The notes beneath the pieces are model-generated. The model did no database searches. It had not been told where the DNA came from and was given only the letters and a program-made list of their open reading frames with translations. Below, one piece after another: positions 5,801 to 13,560 of a stretch of 14,860 nucleotides of DNA (position 1 is the first letter of the stretch; the number at the start of each line of letters is the position of its first letter). The position numbers were made by a program, and so were the translations under genes. The stretch comes from Hyphomicrobiales bacterium (GTDB lineage: Bacteria; Pseudomonadota; Alphaproteobacteria; Rhizobiales; Aestuariivirgaceae), in NCBI GenBank assembly GCA_026996935.1, contig JALWJW010000221.1, forward strand, positions 1 through 14,860, read 5' to 3'.

Positions 5801-6997
5801 TTACAGACCCAATTTATTTGCCACAAAGTCAGCATCCTTATCGCCGCGCCCCGAAAGGTTTACAAGGATAACTTTGTCTGAACTCATATTGGCCGCTTCC
5901 TTCATGGCAAAAGCAACCGCATGAGCGCTTTCAAGCGCCGGAATAATGCCCTCAACCCGTGACAATGTCATAAAGGCATCAAGGCATTCTTTATCGTCAG
6001 CGCTTTCATAACGCACTCGGCCCATGTCTTTCAGGTAACAATGTTGCGGGCCAACACCAGGGTAATCAAGCCCCGACGCAATGGAATAAACCGGCAATGG
6101 TTCACCGTCATCATCTTGCAGATTATAGCATTTAAAGCCGTGAATAGCCCCTTTTGAACCAAGGGTCATGGTTGCCGCATTATCTGGCGTATCAAGGCCT
6201 TTACCTGCCGGTTCCACGCCAACAATCTCAACGTCTTCATCATCAAGGAAGGCAGTGAACATGCCAATGGCGTTTGATCCACCACCAACACAAGCGGTCA
6301 CCACATCAGGCAATTTACCAGCCATTTGTTGAATTTGCTCGCGCGCTTCTTTACCAACAACCGATTGGAAATCTCGCACCATGCGCGGGAACGGGTGAGG
6401 GCCAACAACCGAGCCAATGGCGTACAATGTGTTGACCGGGTCTTTGAGGTATTCCTCAAAAGCTGAATCAACCGCATCTTTAAGGGTGGCCGTGCCACGG
6501 GTAACGGGCACAAGATTGCAGCCCAAAATTTTCATTTTTGTGACATTGGGTGCTTCTTTTTCGATATCAACCTGGCCCATGTGAATTTCACACTCAATAT
6601 CAACCAGCGCGCACGCTGTTGCCAAAGCCACACCGTGTTGGCCGGCACCTGTTTCAGCCAGAACTTTTTTCTTGCCCATATGTTTTGCCAATAAGGCTTC
6701 ACCTAAACAGTGATTGATTTTATGCGCGCCCGTATGGTTCAAATCTTCACGCTTGAGATAAATTTGCGCCCCGCCAACTTTTTCAGTCAGGCGTTTGGCA
6801 AAGAAAATCGGGCTGGGACGGCCAACATAATGGGCAAACAGATCAGCTAATTCTGTTTTAAAAGCCTCGGTCTGGCGCACTTCATCATAGGCATCATTGA
6901 TCCCGTTCATAATCTCAACGAGCTCAGGTGGCAAAATTTGCCCGCCATATTCGCCAAAATAACCGTCTTTATCTGGCATTTCTCCCAATTGAACCAT
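5801..6997 (-). CDS. trpB: Tryptophan synthase beta chain
   Basis: 398 residues, full length for TrpB. This PLP enzyme condenses indole with L-serine to give tryptophan. PLP-lysine motif HTGAHKIN at 88-95 (Lys93), catalytic Glu115 in AETGAGQHG (114-122), phosphate-binding GGGSN (238-242), the LDYPGVGP loop (310-317; Asp311 corresponds to the Asp305 that in TrpB contacts serine) and SGRGDKD (382-388) are all intact. Departures from common TrpB include HCLGE after the lysine motif and GAIHGFKCYNLQDDDGEPLP near 283-302. No trpA or trpF is adjacent, unlike the usual trpFBA cluster of alphaproteobacteria, so it may be a second, indole-salvaging copy. The ATG at 6997 has GGGAG about ten bases upstream. 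The gene lies 114 bp behind the SUMF1-fold gene with no terminator seen between them, so it may be cotranscribed with that pair. It is closed by its own strong terminator. Confidence 0.94.
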   Translation of the reverse strand: MVQLGEMPDKDGYFGEYGGQILPPELVEIMNGINDAYDEVRQTEAFKTELADLFAHYVGRPSPIFFAKRLTEKVGGAQIYLKREDLNHTGAHKINHCLGEALLAKHMGKKKVLAETGAGQHGVALATACALVDIECEIHMGQVDIEKEAPNVTKMKILGCNLVPVTRGTATLKDAVDSAFEEYLKDPVNTLYAIGSVVGPHPFPRMVRDFQSVVGKEAREQIQQMAGKLPDVVTACVGGGSNAIGMFTAFLDDEDVEIVGVEPAGKGLDTPDNAATMTLGSKGAIHGFKCYNLQDDDGEPLPVYSIASGLDYPGVGPQHCYLKDMGRVRYESADDKECLDAFMTLSRVEGIIPALESAHAVAFAMKEAANMSSDKVILVNLSGRGDKDADFVANKLGL

Positions 6998-7111
6998 TTT
7001 ATTATACTCCCTGTTTCATGGTTTAAGGACACCACATTAAACAGATGTATGATGAGTTCAAATGATAAAAATCAAATTGCAACTAAAGGCTGAAAATAGG
7101 GCAGGTCAATC

Positions 7112-7984
7112 TTAATGAATTTCTCGTACCAGACGAAACCCGATTAAAATGTGTCTGACATCAACGGGCCGCGTATGACGGGCACTGGCACGGCACACCC
7201 CGCAGCCCTTATCATCCCATGATCCACCAACCGCAAATTGCCGCTTGGCGTTAACAGAAGGCGATAGATTATAGCTGGTCCATTCAAACACTTGACCCGC
7301 CATGTCTAAAACTCCATAGGGGCTTTTGCCGTTTTGATGGGCATAAACACTTTGAGTAAAAAACGGCCCGGCATCATGGCTGTTCAATTTGGCAGAATCA
7401 AAAACATTGCCCCACGGGAAATAACGGCCATCAGTTCCACGGGCTGCTTTTTGCCATTGTTTGGGTGTTGGCAAATGCCAATATTGCCCGGTTTTTTTCG
7501 ACAACCATGCAGCATAAGCTTTGGCATCTTTGTAGGAAACCAGAACAACAGGATGATATTTGCGATCAGCAGGAACCGCATTGGTTTTCCAGTTGAATGT
7601 TTGCGCCCGTGAAAACGGATGAACAAAGCCGTATGCCTTCCAAGTTTTGGTATCAACATAAGGGCGGCGGTGGCCCGTTTGTTTTATAAATTCCCCATAC
7701 TGCTCATTGGTGATTAAGGTGCGGGTAATGGCGTATGCGGGCAGAAAAACGTCTTGGCGTTTGGGTTCTCCATCATACCAACCGTTTTGCCGTGTGATGG
7801 AATGGCCATAGGCTTTTTCATCAAGCCGGTAAGCATATTCACGTTCTTTTCGGTCTGAGCCATAAATGAACTTGCCAGCGGGAATATCAATTGTTTGTGG
7901 AGGCTGAAAAGCAAAAGCACTGCTTGATGTTGTTATGGCCGCCAAAATAAAAAGGCTAAATTTTATGCTGCCAGATACCGTCAT
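7112..7984 (-). CDS. Exported SUMF1/FGE-fold protein
   Basis: 290 residues. A signal peptide of about 25 residues (cleavage near AFA-F) places it in the periplasm. The rest is a formylglycine-generating-enzyme (SUMF1) domain: IPAGKF (34-39), HPVVLVSYKDAKAYAAWL (144-161), LPTPKQWQKAARG (171-183), YFPWG (188-192), SPYGVLDMAGQVFEWT (221-236), GGSWDD (253-258) and GFRLVR (282-287). True FGEs oxidise a sulfatase cysteine with two active-site cysteines spaced C-x4-C. Here the only two cysteines are Cys261 and Cys264 (GCGVCR), in the same loop but spaced C-x2-C and shifted. It may therefore be a non-FGE member of the superfamily or bind metal through this pair. Its ATG overlaps the upstream stop (ATGA), so it is translationally coupled to the His-rich gene. 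No sulfatase is in the window. Confidence 0.87.
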   Translation of the reverse strand: MTVSGSIKFSLFILAAITTSSSAFAFQPPQTIDIPAGKFIYGSDRKEREYAYRLDEKAYGHSITRQNGWYDGEPKRQDVFLPAYAITRTLITNEQYGEFIKQTGHRRPYVDTKTWKAYGFVHPFSRAQTFNWKTNAVPADRKYHPVVLVSYKDAKAYAAWLSKKTGQYWHLPTPKQWQKAARGTDGRYFPWGNVFDSAKLNSHDAGPFFTQSVYAHQNGKSPYGVLDMAGQVFEWTSYNLSPSVNAKRQFAVGGSWDDKGCGVCRASARHTRPVDVRHILIGFRLVREIH

Positions 7985-8739
7985 GCAGATTTTGCAATCT
8001 CTTGTGAGCGCGCCGCAATCGCCTCATCAATCGCTTTGATTTGATCGGCAATATTGATATTTAAAAACCCTGTGACTTCAAGCTCTCGATCTTCATAAAC
8101 ATCAACACCAATATGAAGCGCGGCCCAGTTTTTAATCACTCGATCCCGCTCAATCAAAAGAGCTTCAATTTGCGGGCGGAATAAAATTAAAAGAGCCGTG
8201 ATCCATTGGTTCACCGCCAAACAGGGAAACGTATGATCCATTTTAAAATGATCGAGCATCGCGATGGTGTCGCTGGCTGGATAAAATGTTTCCCCCGTCA
8301 CCCAGCGATTAACGGAAAACATTGAGATCGGTTGCCCCGGTTGGTTCATTCCAATAGCTACAAGATGGGCCAAAGCCTCATCACCGCTCGGCACTTCTTC
8401 ATCACCTTTATAATCGATGGTTTTAACCCCGTCAGGCATGCCTTTGGCACGCAAAAAAGTGTGGAAGTGTCCATGCTCGCCACCTTCGGGGCGGTGGGAA
8501 TGATAATAATATTGTGAATGGGTTTCATCATCATAGACATCACCAGATGGGTAATGATCCATTTCATAAAATGTTCCCTGATGTGCAAGGCATTGGCCAA
8601 CTACATTAGCGGTTGCCTTATCGAGCAGACGCTGGTTTTCCATCACGTCTGCGCCAGCTTTTGCCATTTTTTCAAGCTGCTCAATAGGGCAATTTGCCAA
8701 AACAGCAGCGGTATCAAATTTCATAGGTGTAATGCTCAT
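7981..8739 (-). CDS. His-rich uncharacterised protein (DUF6969-like)
   Basis: 252 residues, no signal peptide, probably cytoplasmic. I recall this pattern as the uncharacterised DUF6969 family, but an HMM search should confirm it. Residues 58-97 are packed with potential ligands: YEMDHYPSGDVYDDETHSQY (58-77) followed by HSHRPEGGEHGHFHTFLR (80-97). His62, His74, His80, His82, His89, His91 and His93 could form a metal site. Other distinctive stretches are NRWVTGETFYP (144-154), DHFKMDH (163-169), VNQWITALLILFRPQIEALL (176-195) and VYEDRELEVTGF (214-225). AGGAG (8746-8750) lies seven bases before the ATG at 8739. Its stop overlaps the start of the exported SUMF1-fold gene by 4 bp, so the two are almost certainly made together. 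The enzymatic role is unknown. Confidence 0.75.
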   Translation of the reverse strand: MSITPMKFDTAAVLANCPIEQLEKMAKAGADVMENQRLLDKATANVVGQCLAHQGTFYEMDHYPSGDVYDDETHSQYYYHSHRPEGGEHGHFHTFLRAKGMPDGVKTIDYKGDEEVPSGDEALAHLVAIGMNQPGQPISMFSVNRWVTGETFYPASDTIAMLDHFKMDHTFPCLAVNQWITALLILFRPQIEALLIERDRVIKNWAALHIGVDVYEDRELEVTGFLNINIADQIKAIDEAIAARSQEIAKSA

Positions 8740-8903
8740 ACAATTCTCCTAGCAGATTTTTAGCATGGCGCGAAAACAACGATACTTCAAGTCTGCGTGA
8801 ACGTGAATTTAAAAGTCTGCGTGAACGCAAATTTGAGATTAGCCAATTACTATAGTAGGTTAGTGATTCGTATATGATGTTTTAAGTCAAAAAGGGGGAC
8901 GTT
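8740..8903. promoter_or_regulatory. Divergent intergenic region with 22-bp direct repeats
   Basis: Promoters for the His-rich/SUMF1 pair (minus) and the L,D-transpeptidase (plus) must lie here. Two near-identical 22-bp direct repeats start AAGTCTGCGTGAACG (8789-8810 and 8813-8834), 24 bp apart, with 20 of 22 positions matching. They may be regulator sites, or the in-frame end of a decayed gene. An AT-rich stretch at 8846-8885 precedes the plus-strand RBS. No clear -35/-10 pair was assigned. Confidence 0.45.
8892..8900 (+). promoter_or_regulatory. RBS supporting a TTG start
   Basis: AAGGGGGAC ends three bases before TTG at 8904. With no ATG near, this strong Shine-Dalgarno and the signal peptide that follows make TTG the likely initiator. 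Confidence 0.65.
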
Positions 8904-10571
8904 TTGACAAAATTCCACACGCGTTCATTATCTGAATTGGGGCCAGTATTTGGGCTTTTCAGCGTGGCAACGCTTGCCGTTTCAACGCTGACTATCCCGC
9001 CCGTGAACGCTGAAAAATCAGGTCAACTACCTCAAACAGATACAACACGGGCCGCTATCGGTACTATTTTAAGTTCACCGGGCCGACTGCCGTATCACTT
9101 AGAGCGTTACCGCAAAGTGTTGACGAAATATTATATTGATGGCGCCGCCTCAACCTATTGGATTCACAGCCCCACCCACGTGACAAAATTTGTCCAACGT
9201 ATGATGCTGGCCGATGACGATGGCTTAAAACCATCTGATTATCCAGCAGACTATTTGCTCAATTTGCGTGGGAGTGTTGATCCAAGCGACCCCGTAGCCG
9301 CTGCTTTTACGGAACTGACATTTACCAGTTTCTTTATAAAATACGCCACAGATTTGCGCACGGGCAGGTTTATTCCACAAAAGATTGACCCTGATTTATT
9401 TCAACCCAAGGGCAGAATAAATAAATCCCGCTTGCTGGCTTCTCTATCAAGGTCAGGCTCACCCAACACCGTGCTTGATCGCATTGCCCCACCAAACAGA
9501 CATTATCGGGTTTTAAAACCTGCACTGGCAAAATACCGTCATATTGTTGATTTGGGTGGCTGGAAACAAGTACCCTTTGGCCCAACTCTAAAGCCTGGCA
9601 TGAGCGACCCACGTATGCCGCTCATTCGCGCCCGCCTTGAACTGACAGGCGATTTGTCAAAATCAGCAGGAGCAGGCGAGGATCCAAATCTGTACAGCAA
9701 TGCGATTGCCAAAGGGGTGAAACGGTTCCAGCGCCGTGTGGGTTTGAACGATGAAGGCATCATCGGCAAATTATCTCTTATTCAAATGAATATTTCTGCC
9801 AAAGAACGCTTGCGCCAGATTGTTGTCAATATGGAGCGCTGGCGCTGGATGCCGCAAAATATGGGCAATACCCATATTATGGTCAACATCGCAGCATTTG
9901 AGCTTTACCGCGTTAAGAACAACAAAGTCATTGAAACCAAGAATGTTGTTGTCGGGCAAAAATTCCACCAGACACCGGTTTTTTTTGACAAGATGAAATA
10001 TGTGGTTTTAAACCCGAATTGGACATTGCCTTATTCAATCGCCATCAATGAGCTTTTGCCAAAACTTCAAAAAGACCCAAACTATTTAAAAGCAGATTTT
10101 GAGGTGCTGCGTGGTGGAAAACCCGTAGATCCTTATTCAATTGACTGGACCCAATATAGCAAAAATGGTTTCCCTTTTGTGTTTCGTCAACGCCCGGGAC
10201 CAACAAATGCCTTGGGGCAGGTAAAGTTTATTTTTCCAAATAAACACGCCATTTATTTACATGACACCCCGTCAAAGTCACTGTTCACACGTCGATCGCG
10301 TGCCTTCTCACATGGTTGTATCAGGGTGCATAAACCAATTGGTTTAGCCGAGCATATTCTTGCGCAAGTTCCCGGTTGGACCCCTCAGCGCATTCTCGCC
10401 ACTTTAGCATCTCGCAAATTGACAAGAGTGAATCTGGTTAAGCCAATCCCCATTCATCTGGTTTATGCCACCGTGTGGGCTGGCAAGAATGGCACGGTTA
10501 ATTTCCGTCCCGACATATATGGTCGCGACCGTAAACTTTACCGCGCTCTATTTGGCAAATACACGTCTTAG
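8904..10571 (+). CDS. YcbB-type L,D-transpeptidase
   Basis: 555 residues. The N-terminus has a hydrophobic signal (about 14-36, ending PVNA), so it acts in the periplasm. An N-terminal scaffold region (about 45-235) follows, then a peptidoglycan-binding helical domain (about 238-295, VKRFQRRVGLNDEGIIG). The L,D-transpeptidase (YkuD) domain runs from about 322 to 495. The catalytic motif is complete: HDTPSKSLF starting at His453 and SHGCIRVH with His470 and nucleophile Cys472. WTLPYSIA and the preceding NPN match the YcbB group. The enzyme forms 3-3 crosslinks between meso-diaminopimelate residues of peptidoglycan stems. Initiation at TTG is supported by the RBS. The length is close to E. coli YcbB. 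Its TAG overlaps the stop of the convergent ThDP enzyme gene. Confidence 0.92.
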   Translation: MTKFHTRSLSELGPVFGLFSVATLAVSTLTIPPVNAEKSGQLPQTDTTRAAIGTILSSPGRLPYHLERYRKVLTKYYIDGAASTYWIHSPTHVTKFVQRMMLADDDGLKPSDYPADYLLNLRGSVDPSDPVAAAFTELTFTSFFIKYATDLRTGRFIPQKIDPDLFQPKGRINKSRLLASLSRSGSPNTVLDRIAPPNRHYRVLKPALAKYRHIVDLGGWKQVPFGPTLKPGMSDPRMPLIRARLELTGDLSKSAGAGEDPNLYSNAIAKGVKRFQRRVGLNDEGIIGKLSLIQMNISAKERLRQIVVNMERWRWMPQNMGNTHIMVNIAAFELYRVKNNKVIETKNVVVGQKFHQTPVFFDKMKYVVLNPNWTLPYSIAINELLPKLQKDPNYLKADFEVLRGGKPVDPYSIDWTQYSKNGFPFVFRQRPGPTNALGQVKFIFPNKHAIYLHDTPSKSLFTRRSRAFSHGCIRVHKPIGLAEHILAQVPGWTPQRILATLASRKLTRVNLVKPIPIHLVYATVWAGKNGTVNFRPDIYGRDRKLYRALFGKYTS

Positions 10572-12238
10572 CTTTTGAGCGCTGACAGTGTTGTAAAAGC
10601 AGATAAGGCTTCGGCACTAGAATGAACATGAACAATGCTCGGCCCGTCATGGTCGAGCATTTTTTGTAGGGTGGCTTGAATAGCATCACCCTGTTTGATG
10701 CTCAAACTTTGAACCCCAAAACTATCGGCCCATTTCGTAAAATCAGGATTCTTTAAATTGGTGCCGTTCACGCGGCCGCAAAAGCGTTTTTCCTGATGGG
10801 TGCGAATGGTGCCATAAATGCCATTGTCCGATAAAATGATCTTAGGTTTTGCGCCATATTGAACCGCCGTTGCAATCTCTTGGCCCGTCATCAAAATACC
10901 GCCATCACCAACAACACAAATTACCATACGATCAGGCTGGGTAAGGGCCGCACCAACCGCGCCCGGCACACCAAAACCCATGGCCCCACCCACCGCGCCA
11001 AGTAGGGTATGACCTTTGCCAAGTCGCCAATAGCGATGCACCCAGCTTGAGAAATTACCCGAATCGGTAATGATAATTGCATCATCGGGCGCAAGTTGAG
11101 CGGTGGCTGTCACCACCTTGCCAAAGTCCACCCCGTCATCAGGCTCAACCGATTGAAACGTCATAAAGTCATCAACAAACGCTTTGATTTCCTTCACCCA
11201 TTCATTCGCTTGCCCATCACGCGGCGCGCCCATATCGAGCATTGAAGATAAAAACGCCCCCGCATCAGCGCAGATGCCTAAATCAGTCTCATAAACCTTG
11301 CCAATCTGTGCTTCATCCTGATTGATATGAACAAGGGGTTGATCTGGTTTTGACGCTTTTGGCACCTGATAATTCATCGTTGAAACATCGCCAAGACGAC
11401 TGCCAACCGCAATAATCAGGTCTGCTTTCGAATAGAGCTGTTTTTGAACCAACGGCGCGCCAAAGCCAACATGCCCGGCATATAAGGGGTTGTGATTATC
11501 AAACACATCTTGCGCTTTCCACCCGCAAACCACAGGAATTTGAAACCGTTCTGCAAAGGCGGTAAGGCTGGTCTGGGCTTGCAGATCGCGGCATTGGTTG
11601 CCGGCAAAAATCAAAGGCTGTTTGGCTTTGTCAATAAGGGCCACCAACTTCTGGCGCTGCTCATCACTGGCGCTTTTTGTTGCAGTAACAGTTTGTAAGT
11701 GGACTGCATTAGAGGTTTCATCCCCCAACATATCTTCAGGCATTGAAATAACCACTGGGCCGGGCGTGCCGCTTTGCGCAATGGCAATGGCTTGTGCTAA
11801 AACATCACCAACCTCATCGCCTTGTGAGGGTTCAAAAACTTTTTTGCAAACGCTGCCAAAATACTTGAAATAATCCATTTCCTGAAAAGCACCTTTGCCC
11901 TTTTCAGCCCGCGAAACTTGCCCGATTAAACACACCAGCGGTACCCCGTCTTGCTCGGCAACATGTAAAGCGATGGAACCATTGGTTGCCCCCGGTCCCC
12001 GGCTCACGGCAAACACGCCAGCTTTGCCGGTTAATTTGGCTTCGGCCAAAGCCATAAATCCTGCGCCAGATTCATGGCGGCAGACAATGGTTTGGATTTG
12101 TTTGCTGTCATATAAGCTATCGAGCAAGGTCAAATAGCTTTCACCCGGCACGCAATATATTCGCTTTGTGCCGTTTGCTTGTAAACCTTTAACGATGACA
12201 TCGCTGGCGCGGTTTTGCAGGGTGGTTTTTTGTGACAT
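10568..12238 (-). CDS. Acetolactate-synthase-like thiamine diphosphate enzyme
   Basis: 556 residues with the three-domain layout of the IlvB/benzoylformate-decarboxylase superfamily. The N-terminal domain has YCVPGESYLTLLDSL (28-42) and the cofactor-activating Glu56 in CRHESGAGF (53-61). The central domain holds a dinucleotide-like fold (about 195-335). The C-terminal ThDP motif is GDGG (444-447) through Asn472, followed by GIYGTIR. It is as long as acetolactate synthase catalytic subunits, but no regulatory subunit gene is adjacent and the substrate cannot be told from sequence alone. It lacks the pattern I know for sulfoacetaldehyde acetyltransferase. Cytoplasmic. ATG at 12238 with only a weak AAGG upstream. 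It lies 73 bp behind the Ig-like membrane protein gene and tail-to-tail with the L,D-transpeptidase gene. Confidence 0.88.
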   Translation of the reverse strand: MSQKTTLQNRASDVIVKGLQANGTKRIYCVPGESYLTLLDSLYDSKQIQTIVCRHESGAGFMALAEAKLTGKAGVFAVSRGPGATNGSIALHVAEQDGVPLVCLIGQVSRAEKGKGAFQEMDYFKYFGSVCKKVFEPSQGDEVGDVLAQAIAIAQSGTPGPVVISMPEDMLGDETSNAVHLQTVTATKSASDEQRQKLVALIDKAKQPLIFAGNQCRDLQAQTSLTAFAERFQIPVVCGWKAQDVFDNHNPLYAGHVGFGAPLVQKQLYSKADLIIAVGSRLGDVSTMNYQVPKASKPDQPLVHINQDEAQIGKVYETDLGICADAGAFLSSMLDMGAPRDGQANEWVKEIKAFVDDFMTFQSVEPDDGVDFGKVVTATAQLAPDDAIIITDSGNFSSWVHRYWRLGKGHTLLGAVGGAMGFGVPGAVGAALTQPDRMVICVVGDGGILMTGQEIATAVQYGAKPKIILSDNGIYGTIRTHQEKRFCGRVNGTNLKNPDFTKWADSFGVQSLSIKQGDAIQATLQKMLDHDGPSIVHVHSSAEALSAFTTLSALKS

Positions 12239-12311
12239 GAGGGTGGCCTTGATATTGTTTCAAGACCAACCTTAATCAGAAAATCAGGTGTTGAGCAATC
12301 ACCTTAAATGA

Positions 12312-13415
12312 TTAAAGTCCACCAACTTTAAACGGTTTTAAAGAAACCACAGAAACCTTGATCTCGCGCGGTGGGGTTAATAATTCACCCGTCTTGGCTT
12401 CAATCAATTCAATATTGAGTTTAAGCGGTGTTGACTGTTCAGAAGACAGCACCAATTGCACGTGGCTCAGGTCATTGGGTTTTAGCACCCAAACACCATC
12501 ATTTTGTCGTGTACCGGCTGTAAGCACTGCATCGGCTGGCACGTTGGTAACTTTCACTTCAACGAAGGAATTTCCTACAGGCGCATTAAGGGTTAGCTTA
12601 AGCGGAATACCAACCGCAATTGTACCGCTGACATCGGCCACCATAAGACTGGCGGTCTTAATCGGTTTGGAAATGCCAGTGCCTTTACTGGTCCATGTTT
12701 CACGCGCTAAAGCAATTTTTTTATCAGCTAAAGCGTTGCTGGAGCTTTGCGCCGGTTGCCAGATTAGTGAAGCAACCTGACTACTCATATTGGCAATTGC
12801 CTGATTAAGCTTTTGGCCCATTACCGTGTCGCCACCCTGATTGGATAAGGAATAAAGCCCGACACCAAAACCCAAAAGCAAAGCCACAGAAGAAGCCATC
12901 GCCATTTTCTGAACCATTCGATTGCCAGCCTTGCGGGCATGGTGGATTTTGCCGTTACGTAATTGTGGGGTTTGTGTGCTTGGTGGTGCGGGCTGATCTA
13001 CAGTTTCATAAAACTGATCCAACATCGCTTCAAGCTCGCTGCGTGACAGGCGTTTACCACGGGTTTGCCGTTTGCGCAGTGGCTGATTGACGGGTTTTTG
13101 CTGTTGTGCATTTTCAGGTTTTGTATCGCGCTTTGCATTGGATAAGCCAAGCGGCTTGCGCAACGCCCCGAGATTGGACCATTGGGTTTTTTCAATTGAA
13201 GATGATTTATCTAAAGAACCTTTAAAGAAAGTTGGTTCAGGTTTTTTTCGATCATCTGATGTTTTACCAATTAACCGATCAACAAACCGTTCGCTTTTTG
13301 ACTCTGGTGGTTTGGTTTCATTTATAATGACTTTGGCTTCCAGCTTGGTAGAAGCACTTTTACAAGCCTGATCGCCTGTCTGACCGGGTATCTTGGAATT
13401 TGATGTCTCGCCCAT
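12312..13415 (-). CDS. Single-pass membrane protein with periplasmic Ig-like domain
   Basis: 367 residues, family not recognised. Residues 1-165 are polar, Lys/Arg/Gln/Pro-rich and probably disordered in the cytoplasm, with a short predicted helix SRSELEAMLDQFYETV (124-139) and a very basic patch at 113-123. A transmembrane helix lies at about 171-190. The periplasmic part has a Ser/Gln-rich linker and then a beta-rich domain (about 256-360). Its core, VPADAVLTAGTRQNDGVWVL (292-311) and KPNDLSHVQL, resembles the repeat unit of large bacterial cadherin-like or RTX adhesins (VPAGATLSAGTxxGDGTWTL). Here it is a single copy in a small anchored protein. GGGAAAGAG precedes the ATG at 13415. A role in the cell envelope is likely but unproven. 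Confidence 0.8.
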   Translation of the reverse strand: MGETSNSKIPGQTGDQACKSASTKLEAKVIINETKPPESKSERFVDRLIGKTSDDRKKPEPTFFKGSLDKSSSIEKTQWSNLGALRKPLGLSNAKRDTKPENAQQQKPVNQPLRKRQTRGKRLSRSELEAMLDQFYETVDQPAPPSTQTPQLRNGKIHHARKAGNRMVQKMAMASSVALLLGFGVGLYSLSNQGGDTVMGQKLNQAIANMSSQVASLIWQPAQSSSNALADKKIALARETWTSKGTGISKPIKTASLMVADVSGTIAVGIPLKLTLNAPVGNSFVEVKVTNVPADAVLTAGTRQNDGVWVLKPNDLSHVQLVLSSEQSTPLKLNIELIEAKTGELLTPPREIKVSVVSLKPFKVGGL

Positions 13416-13560
13416 AATCTCTTTCCCTATCTGGCATATATCTGATGAAAAAATCTCACTATCAGATAACGTGAACTAAAATTAACCGCCCTTAATTGAC
13501 AGGGATTGTTACGGCTAACCATGCCGCCAGTGAGGCGAAATTAGGCGCGAGCAAGGCAAT

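Noticed and set aside
7112..7984. Canonical formylglycine-generating enzyme
   Set aside because: The cysteine spacing is C-x2-C rather than C-x4-C, and no sulfatase gene is in the window.
10568..12238. Sulfoacetaldehyde acetyltransferase (Xsc), tempting next to Pta and TauE
   Set aside because: The N-terminal and ThDP-region motifs read like the acetolactate-synthase-like group, and the gene is separated from Pta-TauE by an unrelated membrane protein gene.
12286..12304. Terminator between the Ig-like membrane protein and the ThDP enzyme (AGGTG/CACCT hairpin)
   Set aside because: The stem is only 5 bp with a 9-base loop and is followed by a weak GATTTT; too poor to call.
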